Shown one piece after another: positions 10,278 through 21,490 of a stretch of 64,000 bases of DNA. A program made the position numbers and the translations under genes. The notes beneath the pieces were generated by a model that was not told the origin of the DNA, ran no database searches, and saw nothing but the letters and a program-made list of their open reading frames with translations. The stretch is taken from NCBI GenBank assembly GCA_031002005.1, contig CM061920.1:105769447-105833446 (forward strand), read 5' to 3'. Position 1 is the first letter of the stretch. Each line of letters begins with the position of its first letter. This stretch comes from Vandiemenella viatica (Eukaryota; Arthropoda; Insecta; Orthoptera; Morabidae).

Positions 10278-11332
10278 AGTATCAGGAACGTTATACTATT
10301 TTTATTATTTCAATCAAATAACATTTCTCATCCCTATTAGTTCCTTTTACTTAACGTCTTTCGTACAGAGAAAAGTAATTATGTCCAGCAGCACTCAGAA
10401 TAATGAAGGTTCACTTGGAATCTGCATTACCGCGTAACACCAGGCAATTTACAATTATTTTACGACAGCTTTCGTGCTTACAAGAATGGGAAAATGATTT
10501 CTGAGATCTCTCTGGTATTATACGCATAAGCATCAATGCTAACCAAGCCATAAACAGGTTCGTCAAAAGTTTTCAAAAACCCAGATGCCGTAAATCACCT
10601 GCATACACGCATAACGTAGGTTGGAAACTGCACTGCACGTCGCTGTCGACAACACCCGAGGAAGCAGTGGGCGCGCGCCTGCGTGCGCCGACACCGCCTG
10701 CTTTGCGGCGGTCCGCAGTTATTTTTAATTAACCGGAAGGCGGACTCTGCGGCGGGCGCGGTGCCTGCGGGCCTCGCATCTCCGCTGCCCACACATACTG
10801 CCTGCAACACTGGTTGCCGCACGCGCAGGAGTAAAGTTGGTCTCTGCAGGTCGCGCGGGAACAATGGAGATGCATTGTGTGGCGCAGTGACACGGTAGTG
10901 ACATTAAAGGTCGACCTCACACAAGTATTTTTCTATGAAGCTGTGTTACGCTTTACCAGAATACGATAGTTAAAAATGAATTAAACATTAGGAATTTCTA
11001 ACAACATGCAATGATGAAGTGTTATAACAGTCAAATTCTGCATGAAATATTTTTATAATTCGTAATAATTAAAATAAGCTTTTTGGAATTCCATGCTGAA
11101 TTAGATAATGCAGTTATTTAAATCCTATTTTCCCCTCTGGATCACATCTGAAATAGTGAAAACTAAATATTTTAACCAATTTCTTGCATCGATAAAAATA
11201 TATTTCATCTTTCCCAAAACGATCGTTCCCTTCTCATAGCAGTTTAAACGTGATAAAATAAATCCATATTTTTAGTGTCTTGATCTTCCGTTACCACTGT
11301 AAATGGGATTTGTTAAGCATTGAATTACACAA
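10278..11332. other. unassigned DNA with a CpG-rich segment
   Basis: The part at about 10600-10920 is very rich in G+C and CpG (for example gcgcgcctgcgtgcgcc) and sits alone in AT-rich DNA. Overlapping open frames on both strands there reflect composition. It could be an island near a host promoter or an old element end. The rest is featureless. The final 4 bases (acaa, 11329-11332) are the left target duplication of the LTR element. Confidence 0.4.
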
Positions 11333-12608
11333 TGTAATAGGATGGAGGAATAAGTGGGGGGGGGGATACGAATTTAATAATTATTTATAATAAAATAAAT
11401 CAATTATTGGGTTGGCAAGAATCTTAACCTTGTCAGATCACAATGAAACTGACATAGATAATTTATTATATTCATTTGGCTACTACACCGCTAGGCATAT
11501 TTAACGTTACCATTAACACAATAATCACTAACATATCAATGCAAGCCTAGCGATTACAACTGGCCGATTCATTCAAGCAAACAATTATATGAATTTACTT
11601 TAATTGAAAATCTTCTGACGAAGTTATAGTTAGTAAGCGGGAACAATGTTCACAATACGCTACAACAAAAAAAAAACAGTCAGCAATCAAAATGAATACA
11701 TGAAATGAACATGCGTCTCGGGCGCCGTCAAATAACAAGGAGAAAAACAAGGAACTCGCGATATGCAAAGGTTCCCACAATGTTCAACAAAATGTCGGCT
11801 AGCTCAGGGTCAAAATTTGCTCAAAGAACACAAGTCTCTTCCTCAAGTCGCTTACGGGTCATTCGCAGTCTCATAAGAACACAACGATGCAAGACCTGGC
11901 GTTAACACTTTACCATAGCATAGGCAGCAACACTGAAGTCCGTCGCGCTATCAGCCCAGCGCGATAGAAAGATCACCAGCCAGTGATCATAGGCAGGTCA
12001 CTGTACTGACCAAGCACAACCGTTCTGGCCTGGCGAGAAGTCAGCAGTCGACTCTCCCAGACCGTGGTCTGGCAAGAAGTAACTTCCTCCTCTTCGGAAG
12101 GCGACGGCGTCCCCTCTCAGCGAAGGAACATGGCGGGAAGAAAAAAAAACACCCTGAATTAACTTGTGAAGACCCTGTCGATGATTTTCATAGGCAGGTT
12201 GGTATCGTTGCACACTCAGATTCGCGGCATTTTTCCCAGCGTCCTCTCCGCGTCCATCCTTGTTGGAGCGGGGGAGAGGTTGACCTTCACATGTTTGCTG
12301 TGCGAACCGTTGGGGTTAGTGACTGGCCTTGGGTGGCGACAGCGAGGCGGCCCCATTGTGTCCGTTCACTGGGAATTACCGTTTCACTACCGTCCCTAGC
12401 CTCAGATGTGCGATCCTTCGCTTAAACAAATCTTATGCTCACACATTTTTCGCTGAGCCCTCAAATGAAATACCCTTGCATATTTATTTAATTATATATA
12501 ATTTTGGGCTGCCCGAGATCAATTTTAATTAATTTAAATCTGAATAAAAATTAAAAACAACTTAATAAAAATATAAATTGTAGCGTGGCGTGATAACGTC
12601 CCGTTACA
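11333..12608 (-). repeat. 3' LTR of the LTR retrotransposon
   Basis: 1276-bp LTR, nearly identical to the copy at 16880-18176. Differences I could count by eye are about 9 substitutions, mostly transitions, plus small indels in the G run near 11356, in an A run near 11669, and an 11-12-bp deletion near 12200. Short open frames inside are shared with the other LTR and are not genes. Confidence 0.9.
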
Positions 12609-14085
12609 ATATACGGCCAACTACGGGAAAATGAAATTATAAAGAATAATTTCATTTTAAGACATTCTAACTCCCTTTCATTGTAACCAATAATCGATAT
12701 TTTACATATACAGGGACCCCCAATGCTATGATTCTTGCCACAGGTACTAAACTGAACGAATGTCCATGCCCTTGGACTGTTTTACAACGTGTGGACAACC
12801 ATACATCATTTCTTTCCTGCCTTTTCATATTAATTTCTTAATTAAAGATTCTTATACTAAACAACACAAAACATAATAAACATGAAATAAAAAAAATGAC
12901 AAATACAAACTTATGTACATGTGAATCAAATATTTTTTTATATATATATACCTATCATGCAAGTTCTGCTCATGTCGGAGTCATGTTTATTTCTTGTGAA
13001 ATTCCAAGAACTTAAGAAAAAAAGAAACCGCGGAAAACTGGAATGATGTTGCATTTCTAGAACAGATTGTGCCATTCTCCTACTTAGGAATGCATCAAGA
13101 GCATCGTTATAATTACCAAACAGAAAGAAAAAGGAACCGCCATTGACTTTTTATTAAAGCATCTCCATTCAAATTATACACTGAAGATTCTACTGAGGGC
13201 CTTATGTTTTTTTAAATACATGGTCCATATGCCATTCCTTACAACAATGATTTTCAAATATGTCTCACGCAATATGCGTCATTTTGACAAGTTACAGAGC
13301 GTCAGGAAGTGCTTTTGATATAATCTTTTGCGTCGTTTCTCGTCTATAATTGCTACTTACAGGTTATTTGCTGAATGGATTCACGCAGGGGAAATAATAA
13401 ACGTACATATGCCCTTGGGTGAGGAACCTATGAAGGACTTTTATATCCTACTCCCGAAAGGTACATTTATACAACAAATGTGTCCTGGCCTTTATATCAG
13501 TGACAACAACAAAATAATAAATATTTACTTCCGCATTCCATTCATAATCTCCGAATAGCATAACCCGAGAATACATTTCTGCGCATATATCATATCTCTT
13601 TAGTCTCCCGACACCACGTTATTGCCAAACAAACTTCATATTTTCAGTTATGGTTCAACAAATACTCATTCATTCGGTTGCAGCTGTAGTATGAATGGGA
13701 CCCCAGCGTACAAGCAATGACCGTTCTTCTACCTGCGTCTGGCAGCTTTAGATAAGAATCTACTCGAAAATCTGGCCACTCCGGTCCAGCCCTGAATAAC
13801 GGTTTCGCAGTCCGCTAATGTGTTAGTTCAACAACACGCATTCTCCGCAACATTTCTTAAGAAACAAAATCTTACTTATTACTAGTATTTACATTTTGTT
13901 CCTAATCCTATCACTTTATGTATTACTTAATTGGAAACTTCATCATGATCATAACAGGTCTATGCAGAATGGTAGGATCTAATACTTCTAATTTTGTGCG
14001 AATTTTAATACAATAATCATCGCTAATTTATTTTCAACTCATATTTCAGAAATTGGAACTCTTATATGACATTACCGTCTGTTCT

Positions 14086-14129
<44 letters not shown>

Positions 14130-14963
14130 TTCGTGAAAATTGAGCTAATTTCTTCCGACAATCGCGTATATAATCTCAATGCAATTCTTGTTTACCGATC
14201 TCTCAATTATCAATGGGCCTTAATGGTCGACAAATAACAATATTGAAACTTCTTGCTTCCATTCGCATATAATAATTCAATGTCACGTCATCGTATGTGA
14301 ATGATTTAACCTCTAACTTACTTTTAACACAACATTTTCCTCCCCACTTGTCAGTGAACTTGTCCTTCTTACAACTGCCAATAAATATGGACTAAATTTT
14401 CCACACAGATAATTACAGTAGACTTAATTATCATTTGCCGTAGCAATAGAAAAAACCATTGGACTTATATTCCATGAATGCCAACAAAAGAAGAATCGCC
14501 ACCTTTGCGGTACAAGACGATCTTACATAATGATTATTTCAGCAGTCAACATTGTAAGGACCCAAATACTGAAAAGAAAAAGGAATCTTATCTCTCTCTA
14601 CCCCAACTACTATTCTGAAGGTTTTCTTTAAATACGACTGGCCGTGACAATCTTTATCAGATGGCTAAACAATCGTACCCCTTTTAAAAAAAATTAACAT
14701 CCCATAATTACTTAGAGACAACTCTACTCAAGCAGTAAACACTTGTTCACAAAGTTGTGCTCTTTCAGATTGCGAAATGTATTATTTGATCGCAACAGTC
14801 GTCAGAAATTTATTTGATAATGATGAGTTCTGTTTACAACGGTAATTTATTATTACTTCCGACTTTTAACCCAGAACCATTCCCTACCTTTTTTTTTATA
14901 ATACATCAACATTCATTTTGCTGCAATTTACAATAATTTTGCCTGCATAGATACCCGCGTACT
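12609..14963 (-). other. non-coding internal region of the LTR element
   Basis: About 2.35 kb where pol would be expected. It is AT-rich, with only short frames (the longest, 76 codons on the plus strand at 13328-13558, shows no motif), and no reverse transcriptase or integrase signature on either strand by eye. It includes a pure run of 39 T at 14088-14126. Confidence 0.55.
14088..14126. repeat. T39 homopolymer
   Basis: Thirty-nine consecutive T. On the minus strand it is an A run, as left by a retroposed insertion, but I recognise no SINE or LINE body next to it. A slippage-expanded run is equally possible. Assembly length may be unreliable. Confidence 0.9.
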
Positions 14964-16253
14964 CTAACAATTCAATTTCCTTGTAAGAGAAAATCCAAAA
15001 TTTGTTTCCTCCATTCCATTTTCAAACGTCCCATGTTTAAAATGGAATGAAGTCCTGTCTTTGGACCTAAAACCAACATTCAATATTACATCAAATTTTA
15101 ACTTACTGTTGCGTCTACTCCTGCGATCACATTGAGCATATTTCCAGTATCCACCCCTGTAGCTCAGTATCGTTTTTCGGCAAACAGAGTTCTCGAAATT
15201 TGTTTCTAACGAGTTTCGTTTCAAGAAACTGGTCAGCTGAAATCTGCCGATAGGAATATCCTCTTTAAAGGTAGCAAGCAACCCGCCTCTCAGGTAATGA
15301 ACCGTTTGGGCTGCCACAGTCATTAGAGTATCAATACACAAATTCCAGTAAATTCTAAGTCGTGATTCTCTGAAGTTCCCTACAGAAATCATACTCGATA
15401 CATTTGCCCTGATAAAACTCGCGTATCCACGATCTCTGTAAGCACCACCAAAATTAACTGATTTTCGTGGCGAGAAACACATCTCAGCTATTTCCCTTTG
15501 AATATGCAACAATTTCCGGGAAAATTCATTTGTTTGTAATCTCATATCTGCTCCCCCTTTAAATGTAGCTATCGATTCAACTGGTTTAAACAAACTTCCT
15601 TCGTTTTCACAATACCTCCCTTCAGGATTTATAGTAGTGTCTGAAGCAGGCAGATGCTTAGAAAATTCATTTACCTCTCCCTGCAAATCAATATCATCCT
15701 GCATTATCACCTGAACTTTATCATTTAAATTTTCATGTACAACCTGTTCCATATTACTATTCACTACTTCTACCGAAGATTCTTTAACTTCATGTATTAA
15801 ACTAGACAATGGTCGATTGGATTCCCTTATTTCTGCTTGCAAATGTTTTACTGCAGATCTTATACTGGCAATGTTTGTGTTGGTCACCTCATTCGCCTTT
15901 TCTAATCGGTCGCATCTAGCTATTGCTTGCTCAGACTTCTCAGACAAACCAACGATTTCCGTCCTTATATTTGCCTGAAAATCTGCCATCTCTCCACAGA
16001 TTTTTGAGTGAAACGCGGAGAATTTTTGATCAAGGCTTTTGCCGATTTGATCCTGCCTCATTTCCAAAGCTTCTATCCTACTATTGGTAGAATCCAATTT
16101 CTTGGATAAGCTATCATGCATCCGTTTATTTTCTGAACTCAAATTTTCTAAATTTTCTTGTCCCTTTATTAACTCAGCCATCATTCCTTGGACCCAGGGA
16201 GGCGTCTCTGGTTGATTTTGCTTTGGATTTTGTATGGCGGGTGTGGCTTCCAT
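14964..16253 (-). CDS. gag-like coiled-coil protein of the LTR element (429 aa)
   Basis: Single uninterrupted frame whose ATG lies about 630 bp inside the 5' LTR edge, the normal place for gag. The N-terminal 20 residues are Pro/Gln-rich (PKQNQPETPPWVQGMMAEL). Residues about 25-200 are Glu/Lys/Ser-rich, heptad-like and predicted by eye to form coiled coil, as in several insect gypsy Gag proteins. Residues about 210-240 include FKPVESIATFKGGADMRLQ. The C-terminal 180 residues are rich in Arg and aromatic residues and lack a zinc knuckle or protease motif; they may derive from a rearranged internal region. If functional it would form the particle shell that packages element RNA. Full-length Gag plus pol is expected in an autonomous relative. 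The role is inferred from position and coiled coil, not from a recognised domain. Confidence 0.6.
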   Translation of the reverse strand: MEATPAIQNPKQNQPETPPWVQGMMAELIKGQENLENLSSENKRMHDSLSKKLDSTNSRIEALEMRQDQIGKSLDQKFSAFHSKICGEMADFQANIRTEIVGLSEKSEQAIARCDRLEKANEVTNTNIASIRSAVKHLQAEIRESNRPLSSLIHEVKESSVEVVNSNMEQVVHENLNDKVQVIMQDDIDLQGEVNEFSKHLPASDTTINPEGRYCENEGSLFKPVESIATFKGGADMRLQTNEFSRKLLHIQREIAEMCFSPRKSVNFGGAYRDRGYASFIRANVSSMISVGNFRESRLRIYWNLCIDTLMTVAAQTVHYLRGGLLATFKEDIPIGRFQLTSFLKRNSLETNFENSVCRKTILSYRGGYWKYAQCDRRSRRNSKLKFDVILNVGFRSKDRTSFHFKHGTFENGMEETNFGFSLTRKLNC

Positions 16254-16856
16254 ATTGATTTCTTTAAATTATGTCCGGATCTCAAAACATAGGACTACTA
16301 TATGGCACAGGAAAATTCTAATGACGACTAAAGATTTCAGCAAGCAACGTTGTAAATTTACAAACAGCGCGATCTTTAATACCAGTCAAAATTTTAGAAA
16401 TTTTCATATAACACAGGCACAAATCCCATCAAGAAAATTGAGCAACAAACCATTCAAAAAAAAAATGCAAGACCACATCACAACGCTGAATCATGCAACA
16501 ACGAACAACCAACATGAGCAAAATATGCGACAATAAATTCTTAGTTGCTAACATGTTAAACAGACAAAACACTGACTTGACATTATATGCATTCAAAATG
16601 AACATTGCATATTGAGAAAACATTAATTTGCAATTAAAGGTCTGAAACTGATTTATCATGAATCAGATTGCATTGAAAATTTACCATTTGCAAAAGAAAT
16701 TCATCACTCAGATTGAATTGAATTTTACACAAGCAATGACAAAGTATAAATTTATTTTCTATGCTAGAAAAATAAATGCCTAAGGTCATGAACTTGGTTC
16801 TTTTGAGCCTTTGAAAACATTTGATTATTAATTAATTCCCCGGATTAATTAATTAA
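16254..16856 (-). other. leader between primer-binding site and gag-like frame
   Basis: About 600 bp of AT-rich untranslated leader of the LTR element. It includes alternating attaattaatt runs near 16829-16860. No splice site or additional frame is supported. Confidence 0.5.
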
Positions 16857-16879
16857 TTGCCCCACGTTGTAAGCGCAAT
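16857..16879 (-). other. primer-binding-site-like sequence
   Basis: Immediately inside the right LTR, the minus strand reads ATTGCGCTTACAACGTGGGG. This resembles the TGGCGC...ACGTGGGGC pattern of tRNA primer sites in gypsy-type elements, with a base missing from the TGGCGC start. It supports minus-strand orientation. The cognate tRNA was not determined. Confidence 0.4.
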
Positions 16880-18176
16880 TGTAATAGGATGGAGGAATAA
16901 GTGGGGGGGGGGGTATACGAATTTAATAATTATTTATAATAAAATAAATCAATTATTGGGTTGGCAAGAATCTTAACCTTGTCAGATCACAATGAAACTG
17001 ACATAGATAATTTATTATATTCATTTGGCTACTACACCGCTAGGCATATTTAACGTTACCATTAACACAATAATCACTAACATATCAATGCAAGCCTAGC
17101 GATTACAACTGGCCGATTCATTCAAGCAAACAATTATATGAATTTTACTTTAATTGAAAATCTTCTGACGAAGTTATAGTTAGTAAGCGGGAACAATGTT
17201 CACAATACGCTACAACAAAAAAAAACAGTCAGCAATCAAAATGAATACATGAAATGAACATGCGTCTCGGGCGCCGTCAAATAACAAGGAGAAAAACAAG
17301 GAACTCGCGATATGCAAAGGTTCCCACAATGTTCAACAAAATGTCGGCTAGCTCAGGGTCAAAATTTGCTCAAAGAACACAAGTCTCTTCCTCAAGTCGC
17401 TTACGGGTCATTCGCAGTCTCATATAAGAACACAACGATGCAAGACCTGGCGTTAACACTTTACCATAGCATAGGCAGCAACACTGAAGTCCGTCGCGCT
17501 ATCAGCCCAGCGCGATAGAAAGATCACCAGCCAGTGATCACAGGCAGGTCACTGTACTGACCAAGCACAACCGTTCTGGCCTGGCGAGAAGTCAGCAGTC
17601 GACTCTCCCAAACCGTGGTCTGGCAAGAAGTAACTTCCTCCTCTTCGGAAGGCGATGGCGTCCCCTCTCAGCGAAGGAACATGGCGGGAAGAAAAAAAAA
17701 CACCCTGAATTAACTTGTGAAGACCCTGTCGATGATTTTCATAGGCAGGCTGGAAATCACGTCGTATCGTTGCACACTCAGATTCGCGGCATTTTTCCCA
17801 GCGTCCTCTCCGCGTCCATCCTTGTTGGGGCGGGGGAGAGGTTGACCTTCACATGTTTGCTGTGCGAACCGTTGGGGTTAGTGACCGGCCTTGGGTGGCG
17901 ACAGCGAGGCGGCCCCATTGTGTCCGTTCACTGGGAATTACCGTTTCACTTCCGTCCCTAGCTTCAGATGTGCGATCCTTCGCTTAAACAAATCTTATGC
18001 TCACACATTTTTCGCTGAGCCCTCAAATGAAATACTCTTGCATATTTATTTAATTATATATAATTTTGGGCTGCCCGAGATCAATTTTAATTAATTTAAA
18101 TCTGAATAAAAATTAAAATTAAAAACAACTTAATAAAAATATAAATTGTAGCGTGGCGTGATAACGTCCCGTTACA
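16880..18176 (-). repeat. 5' LTR of the LTR retrotransposon
   Basis: 1297-bp LTR, direct repeat of 11333-12608. It retains the 11-12 bp missing near 12200 in the other copy and has one extra aaaatt unit near 18115. Low divergence between the two LTRs implies a recent insertion, because LTRs are identical at integration. Confidence 0.9.
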
Positions 18177-18497
18177 ACAAATGTTTACACTAAGAGCGAT
18201 TTATTTTTATTGGATAATTAATTTAATTTTCAGAAGGTCGCATAGATTATTTACTCTGTAAATAAGTAAACACAATTAACCATACACACTGATAAAATTA
18301 TCAGCTAACGATGATGGCCTTTAACTGAAGCTGTACGGCTGAAAAAAAAAATCAAGAAATAAACATTAAAACGACTATTCAGCTTTGATTCGTTTTATTT
18401 AGTTTCAGCTTCACACACTAAAATAACCATTAAAAAAAGTCGAACGTAATGTCGTGTACTATAATACTTTGAGTTCCAGCAAGTGTGGCTGACCGAG
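18177..18497. other. short unassigned stretch
   Basis: AT-rich DNA starting with the ACAA target duplication. Nothing recognised. Confidence 0.5.
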
Positions 18498-18722
18498 GGT
18501 GCTGGGTGAGCGTAACGCTGTGGCCTCGCATTCGGGAGGACGCCGTTCCGAATCCCCGTCCGGGCATCCAGATTTGGGACTTTCATGGCTTCCCAACATC
18601 TCTCTAGGTAAATGCCGGGATGCTTCCTTCCAAAGGCCATGGCCAAATTCATTCCCGTTCCTTGTCCTCAGTCCTTTCCCGCCTCTAATGACCTCGACAT
18701 CGAACAAGCGTAAACCCATAAA
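18498..18722 (+). repeat. tRNA-derived SINE, family A
   Basis: Plus-strand copy: head with gcgtaacgctgtggcctcgc, degenerate B box (gttccgaatcccc), body with catccagatttgggactttc, gccgggatgcttcc, ggccatggccaaattc and the end tctaatgacctcgacatcg. The poly(A) tail is absent. Moderately diverged. Confidence 0.8.
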
Positions 18723-18734
18723 TGTGGCCGCACT

Positions 18735-18900
18735 CTTGAAGCCCCCAGCACAGTAGATCAGGGAGGATCAAGGGGCCCAGGTTCGAGTCCCGGACCCCGT
18801 ACACTGGCCGTCCTCATTGCGGTGATAGGCTGCTTTCCACAACCTCCCAGGCAAATGAAGGGACGGTGCCAGAATCCCCACTTACATACTACACATTTCA
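18735..18900 (+). repeat. tRNA-like sequence, possible SINE family C
   Basis: Contains an exact Pol III B box, GGTTCGAGTCCC (18779-18790), in a tRNA-arm-like context (ccaggttcgagtcccggac). No A box or acceptor stem that would make a complete tRNA can be built around it. The flank (gtccctcattgcggtgatagg-like) is not family A. Probably a 5'-truncated SINE next to the family A copy. Confidence 0.4.
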
Positions 18901-20859
18901 CAAACAAAAGTACACCTATCATCGACGAAATAAACTACACTAATCGCAGACAGATAGCAGCACTAAGCTACCCACATTAGAATATGCAGTTTCCAGCACG
19001 CGGGAGGGTCACCAGTAATCATGGCTCCAAGAGGCCTCGTAACTGAAAGTGACTGACAAATGAAAATAATAAGTTATTGACAGTTTGTTTACAACTTTAA
19101 AAAAAAAATTGTTGGTTTGTTTGAACCACTGGTGATATATCTTAATACCTGCATCCTATAATCTCATTCCGAACGATGTATCCACTTCAGCGCAATATTT
19201 CCCAGACCATTTACATTCGTCATACTGGTATTGTATAATGGTGAGGGTATATGTATTTCAGTTTTTCCTAACTAATTGATAACTAAAATCTACTTTCTCA
19301 TCATATGAAACCTTAAAAAGATTGAATATGACAGTTCATAAAGGGACAGTAGGCCAACGCATCAACAAAATTACCTATGCACCTACTTGTTCTAACTATA
19401 TATTTGCGTATCATTACGAGCTTGTTCATTATAGCCACGATGGAATCATTGATAATGAATGAGTATGTAACTGGCTACATATTTCGTGAAGGCATTCTCC
19501 AGACATTCTATTTGAAGGGTTACCGCATCCTATTGATCTCGAGCTCTACCAGGAATAGAATCGTAGTCCTCTTAAATATCAGCCATGAACGCTACTATCA
19601 ATACTGCTTGGTAATGATTAATTCCTCCTAGGAGATGTTCAAAGATAGCCTAAAATGGAGGAACACCTTAGGCGGTTACGTGAATTAGTTGTAGGTGAAT
19701 AGTGAACGGAAACGACGGTAGTTGAGTAAATACGCTTCGTGCCATAATCTAATTTCCATCACATAATATTTTACTAGGGTTCACAGATTTTATGCTGTTA
19801 CATCCTTCTTAAAACTTTGTACGTGAATGAATAAATACGGCAGTAATCTTGCGGAAGGAGACGAGAACATACCAAGACTCTCAGATGTTCTGAAGCTTCC
19901 ACCGCACATAACATGATACTGGTACCAATGAACAGTTCAATGCACACTGGAATTAGAAGGAAGTAGAAACATTATTGAACAACTGGGTACATGTCCCGAA
20001 ATTTATGACTTTATCTGTTCACCTTCCTTTAAATATACATCCATCAGTTTTCTGATTCGTATTTCAGTATTCGTATTTTCATTTTTTCATTTTATAAAGA
20101 AATTTTACTGCCTTCTTCAAACTTGATTTTATAAGTCTCCAAATTCTCTATGTGCGAAGTTTTGCTTCCTTTATTGACGTTGGGAAATTTCTATTACACA
20201 GTAATTAACACCAGCTCGGCACTCACTTCTTTGTATAGCTCAGTATTTCATGCGTAATATCAGAAGCCCCATTGTACTCGCAGAAGCCGAAGTTATGACG
20301 AGCTAACAGCATCTTGTGCCGTTTATGGAGGACGAATATTCCTCAGACGAGACAAAGACTCCGAACAGGATGTAACAGAGACTGAAGTAGGACCATTGTG
20401 TTTCCTCTAGGATCGTCGAGTTGCGAACTCTATAGTTAGCAATATATTATATCAGCAGAATCAATGCTAATAGAGATGTTGAAAAAGCCTGTGGCCTGAT
20501 ACGCTTCGATAATAACATTATACAAAAGAATCAGCGCTGATGTGGTGTGATCGAAAGCTGGAAACAATGAAAACCGTGTGAGCAGCGACTTCGCTAGTGA
20601 AATGTTATAAGCAGACTGGTAGAAACCGAGCATTCAGGATTAACGCGATCTTTTGAATAGCATGGACAAACTGTCCTTAAATATAATGATGATGAGGGTG
20701 CAGTCCAGAATATTTTTGTAATAGCGTGGGTGACCTTTTACATGATGCACACAACCTAAAACGAATGTTTCCTGTTTTTCCTTAGTGCTATACGCATCAT
20801 CGACATCGAAATCATTAGAGACGAGTGACGATTGGGGACAAAAATCTAAAGTAAATTTT
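18901..20859. other. AT-rich DNA, nothing recognised
   Basis: About 2 kb with only short frames and no recognised motif, RNA gene or element terminus. Confidence 0.5.
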
Positions 20860-20946
20860 TACGGCCTTTTGAAAGAACCATCCCGATATTCGCCTAGAGT
20901 GGTATAGGGAAAAGATAGAAAAACGACGCGGATTCGAACCAATGCT
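20860..20946 (-). repeat. SINE family A fragment
   Basis: A short minus-strand piece with acggccttttgaaagaacca, cgatattcgcctagagtgg and the B-box complement ggattcgaacc (20930-20940). Head and tail are missing, so an old remnant. Confidence 0.6.
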
Positions 20947-21084
20947 TCGTTCCTCATCTTAGGTGACTGTAAAGTTCATTACTCCTCTCTCTTGTGTTAT
21001 AGTTTTTAAGGTATGTGTCAATATTCGCTTATTAAACACTAGTTTCTATCGTAGTAAAAAATTCGTGCTAAACGCAATATTCGG

Positions 21085-21490
21085 AATTTCCTTTATTCGC
21101 AGCTGTTTAGCTAAATACGTACAGTTGTTATTCAATAACGTTCATCACCCTGACAACGATGTGCTGTTGTAGATATCCCTTATCTTACTACAACAGGCCT
21201 ACGTCACAACAGAGAGAACACGAAAACGACTTAGATTGATTTTAAATAAACAAAAAGCAACTAGCAATTGATTTGTCGCTTTTAATCAAATATGTACTTT
21301 GGTCTTTTGGAAATTTATTTATTCTTATTTTCCTGAAACTGAGTAGACTTGTTATTAAATAACGCCCAAGAACTCAAGTTTGCAGTAATATCTCTGGCCG
21401 TTGTTAGTCCTGCAAAAGACGGGGCCCGTGACGTAACGACGTGGCAGATGCCGTGACTGAACTGGCGTCTTATTAGTACTGATGACTGAT
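21085..21490 (-). repeat. Helitron-like interspersed repeat, fragment (family H)
   Basis: Two blocks here match 59690-60030 in the same sense: one around tgttgtagatatcccttatc...aaaaagcaactagcaattga and one around ataacgcccaagaac...gacggggcccgtgacgt. The end, cttattagtactgat, parallels the complement of the TCTATACTAA start of the copy at 43286. Diverged and internally gapped. Confidence 0.45.

Larger units (their letters stand above)
11333..18176 (-). mobile_element. complete LTR retrotransposon, gypsy-like, apparently lacking pol
   Basis: Two direct repeats (11333-12608 and 16880-18176) start TGTAAT, end GTTACA and are flanked outside by an exact 4-bp duplication, ACAA (11329-11332 and 18177-18180). 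Direct LTRs, TG...CA ends and a 4-bp duplication together define an intact insertion of 6844 bp. Orientation is taken from the 429-codon frame at 14964-16253 and from a primer-binding-like sequence beside the right LTR, both on the minus strand. The 4.27-kb internal region shows no protease, reverse transcriptase, RNase H or integrase motif, so this looks like a non-autonomous element needing enzymes from a relative. A clear polypurine tract next to the 3' LTR was not seen. Confidence 0.88.

Noticed and set aside
12166..12532. Overlapping 67-77-codon frames in the LTR, repeated in the other LTR
   Set aside because: They are duplicated only because the LTRs are duplicated; they show no domain and lie in regulatory sequence.
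18779..18790. True tRNA gene at the exact B box
   Set aside because: No acceptor stem, anticodon arm or A box at the correct distance could be built; a SINE remnant explains it better.
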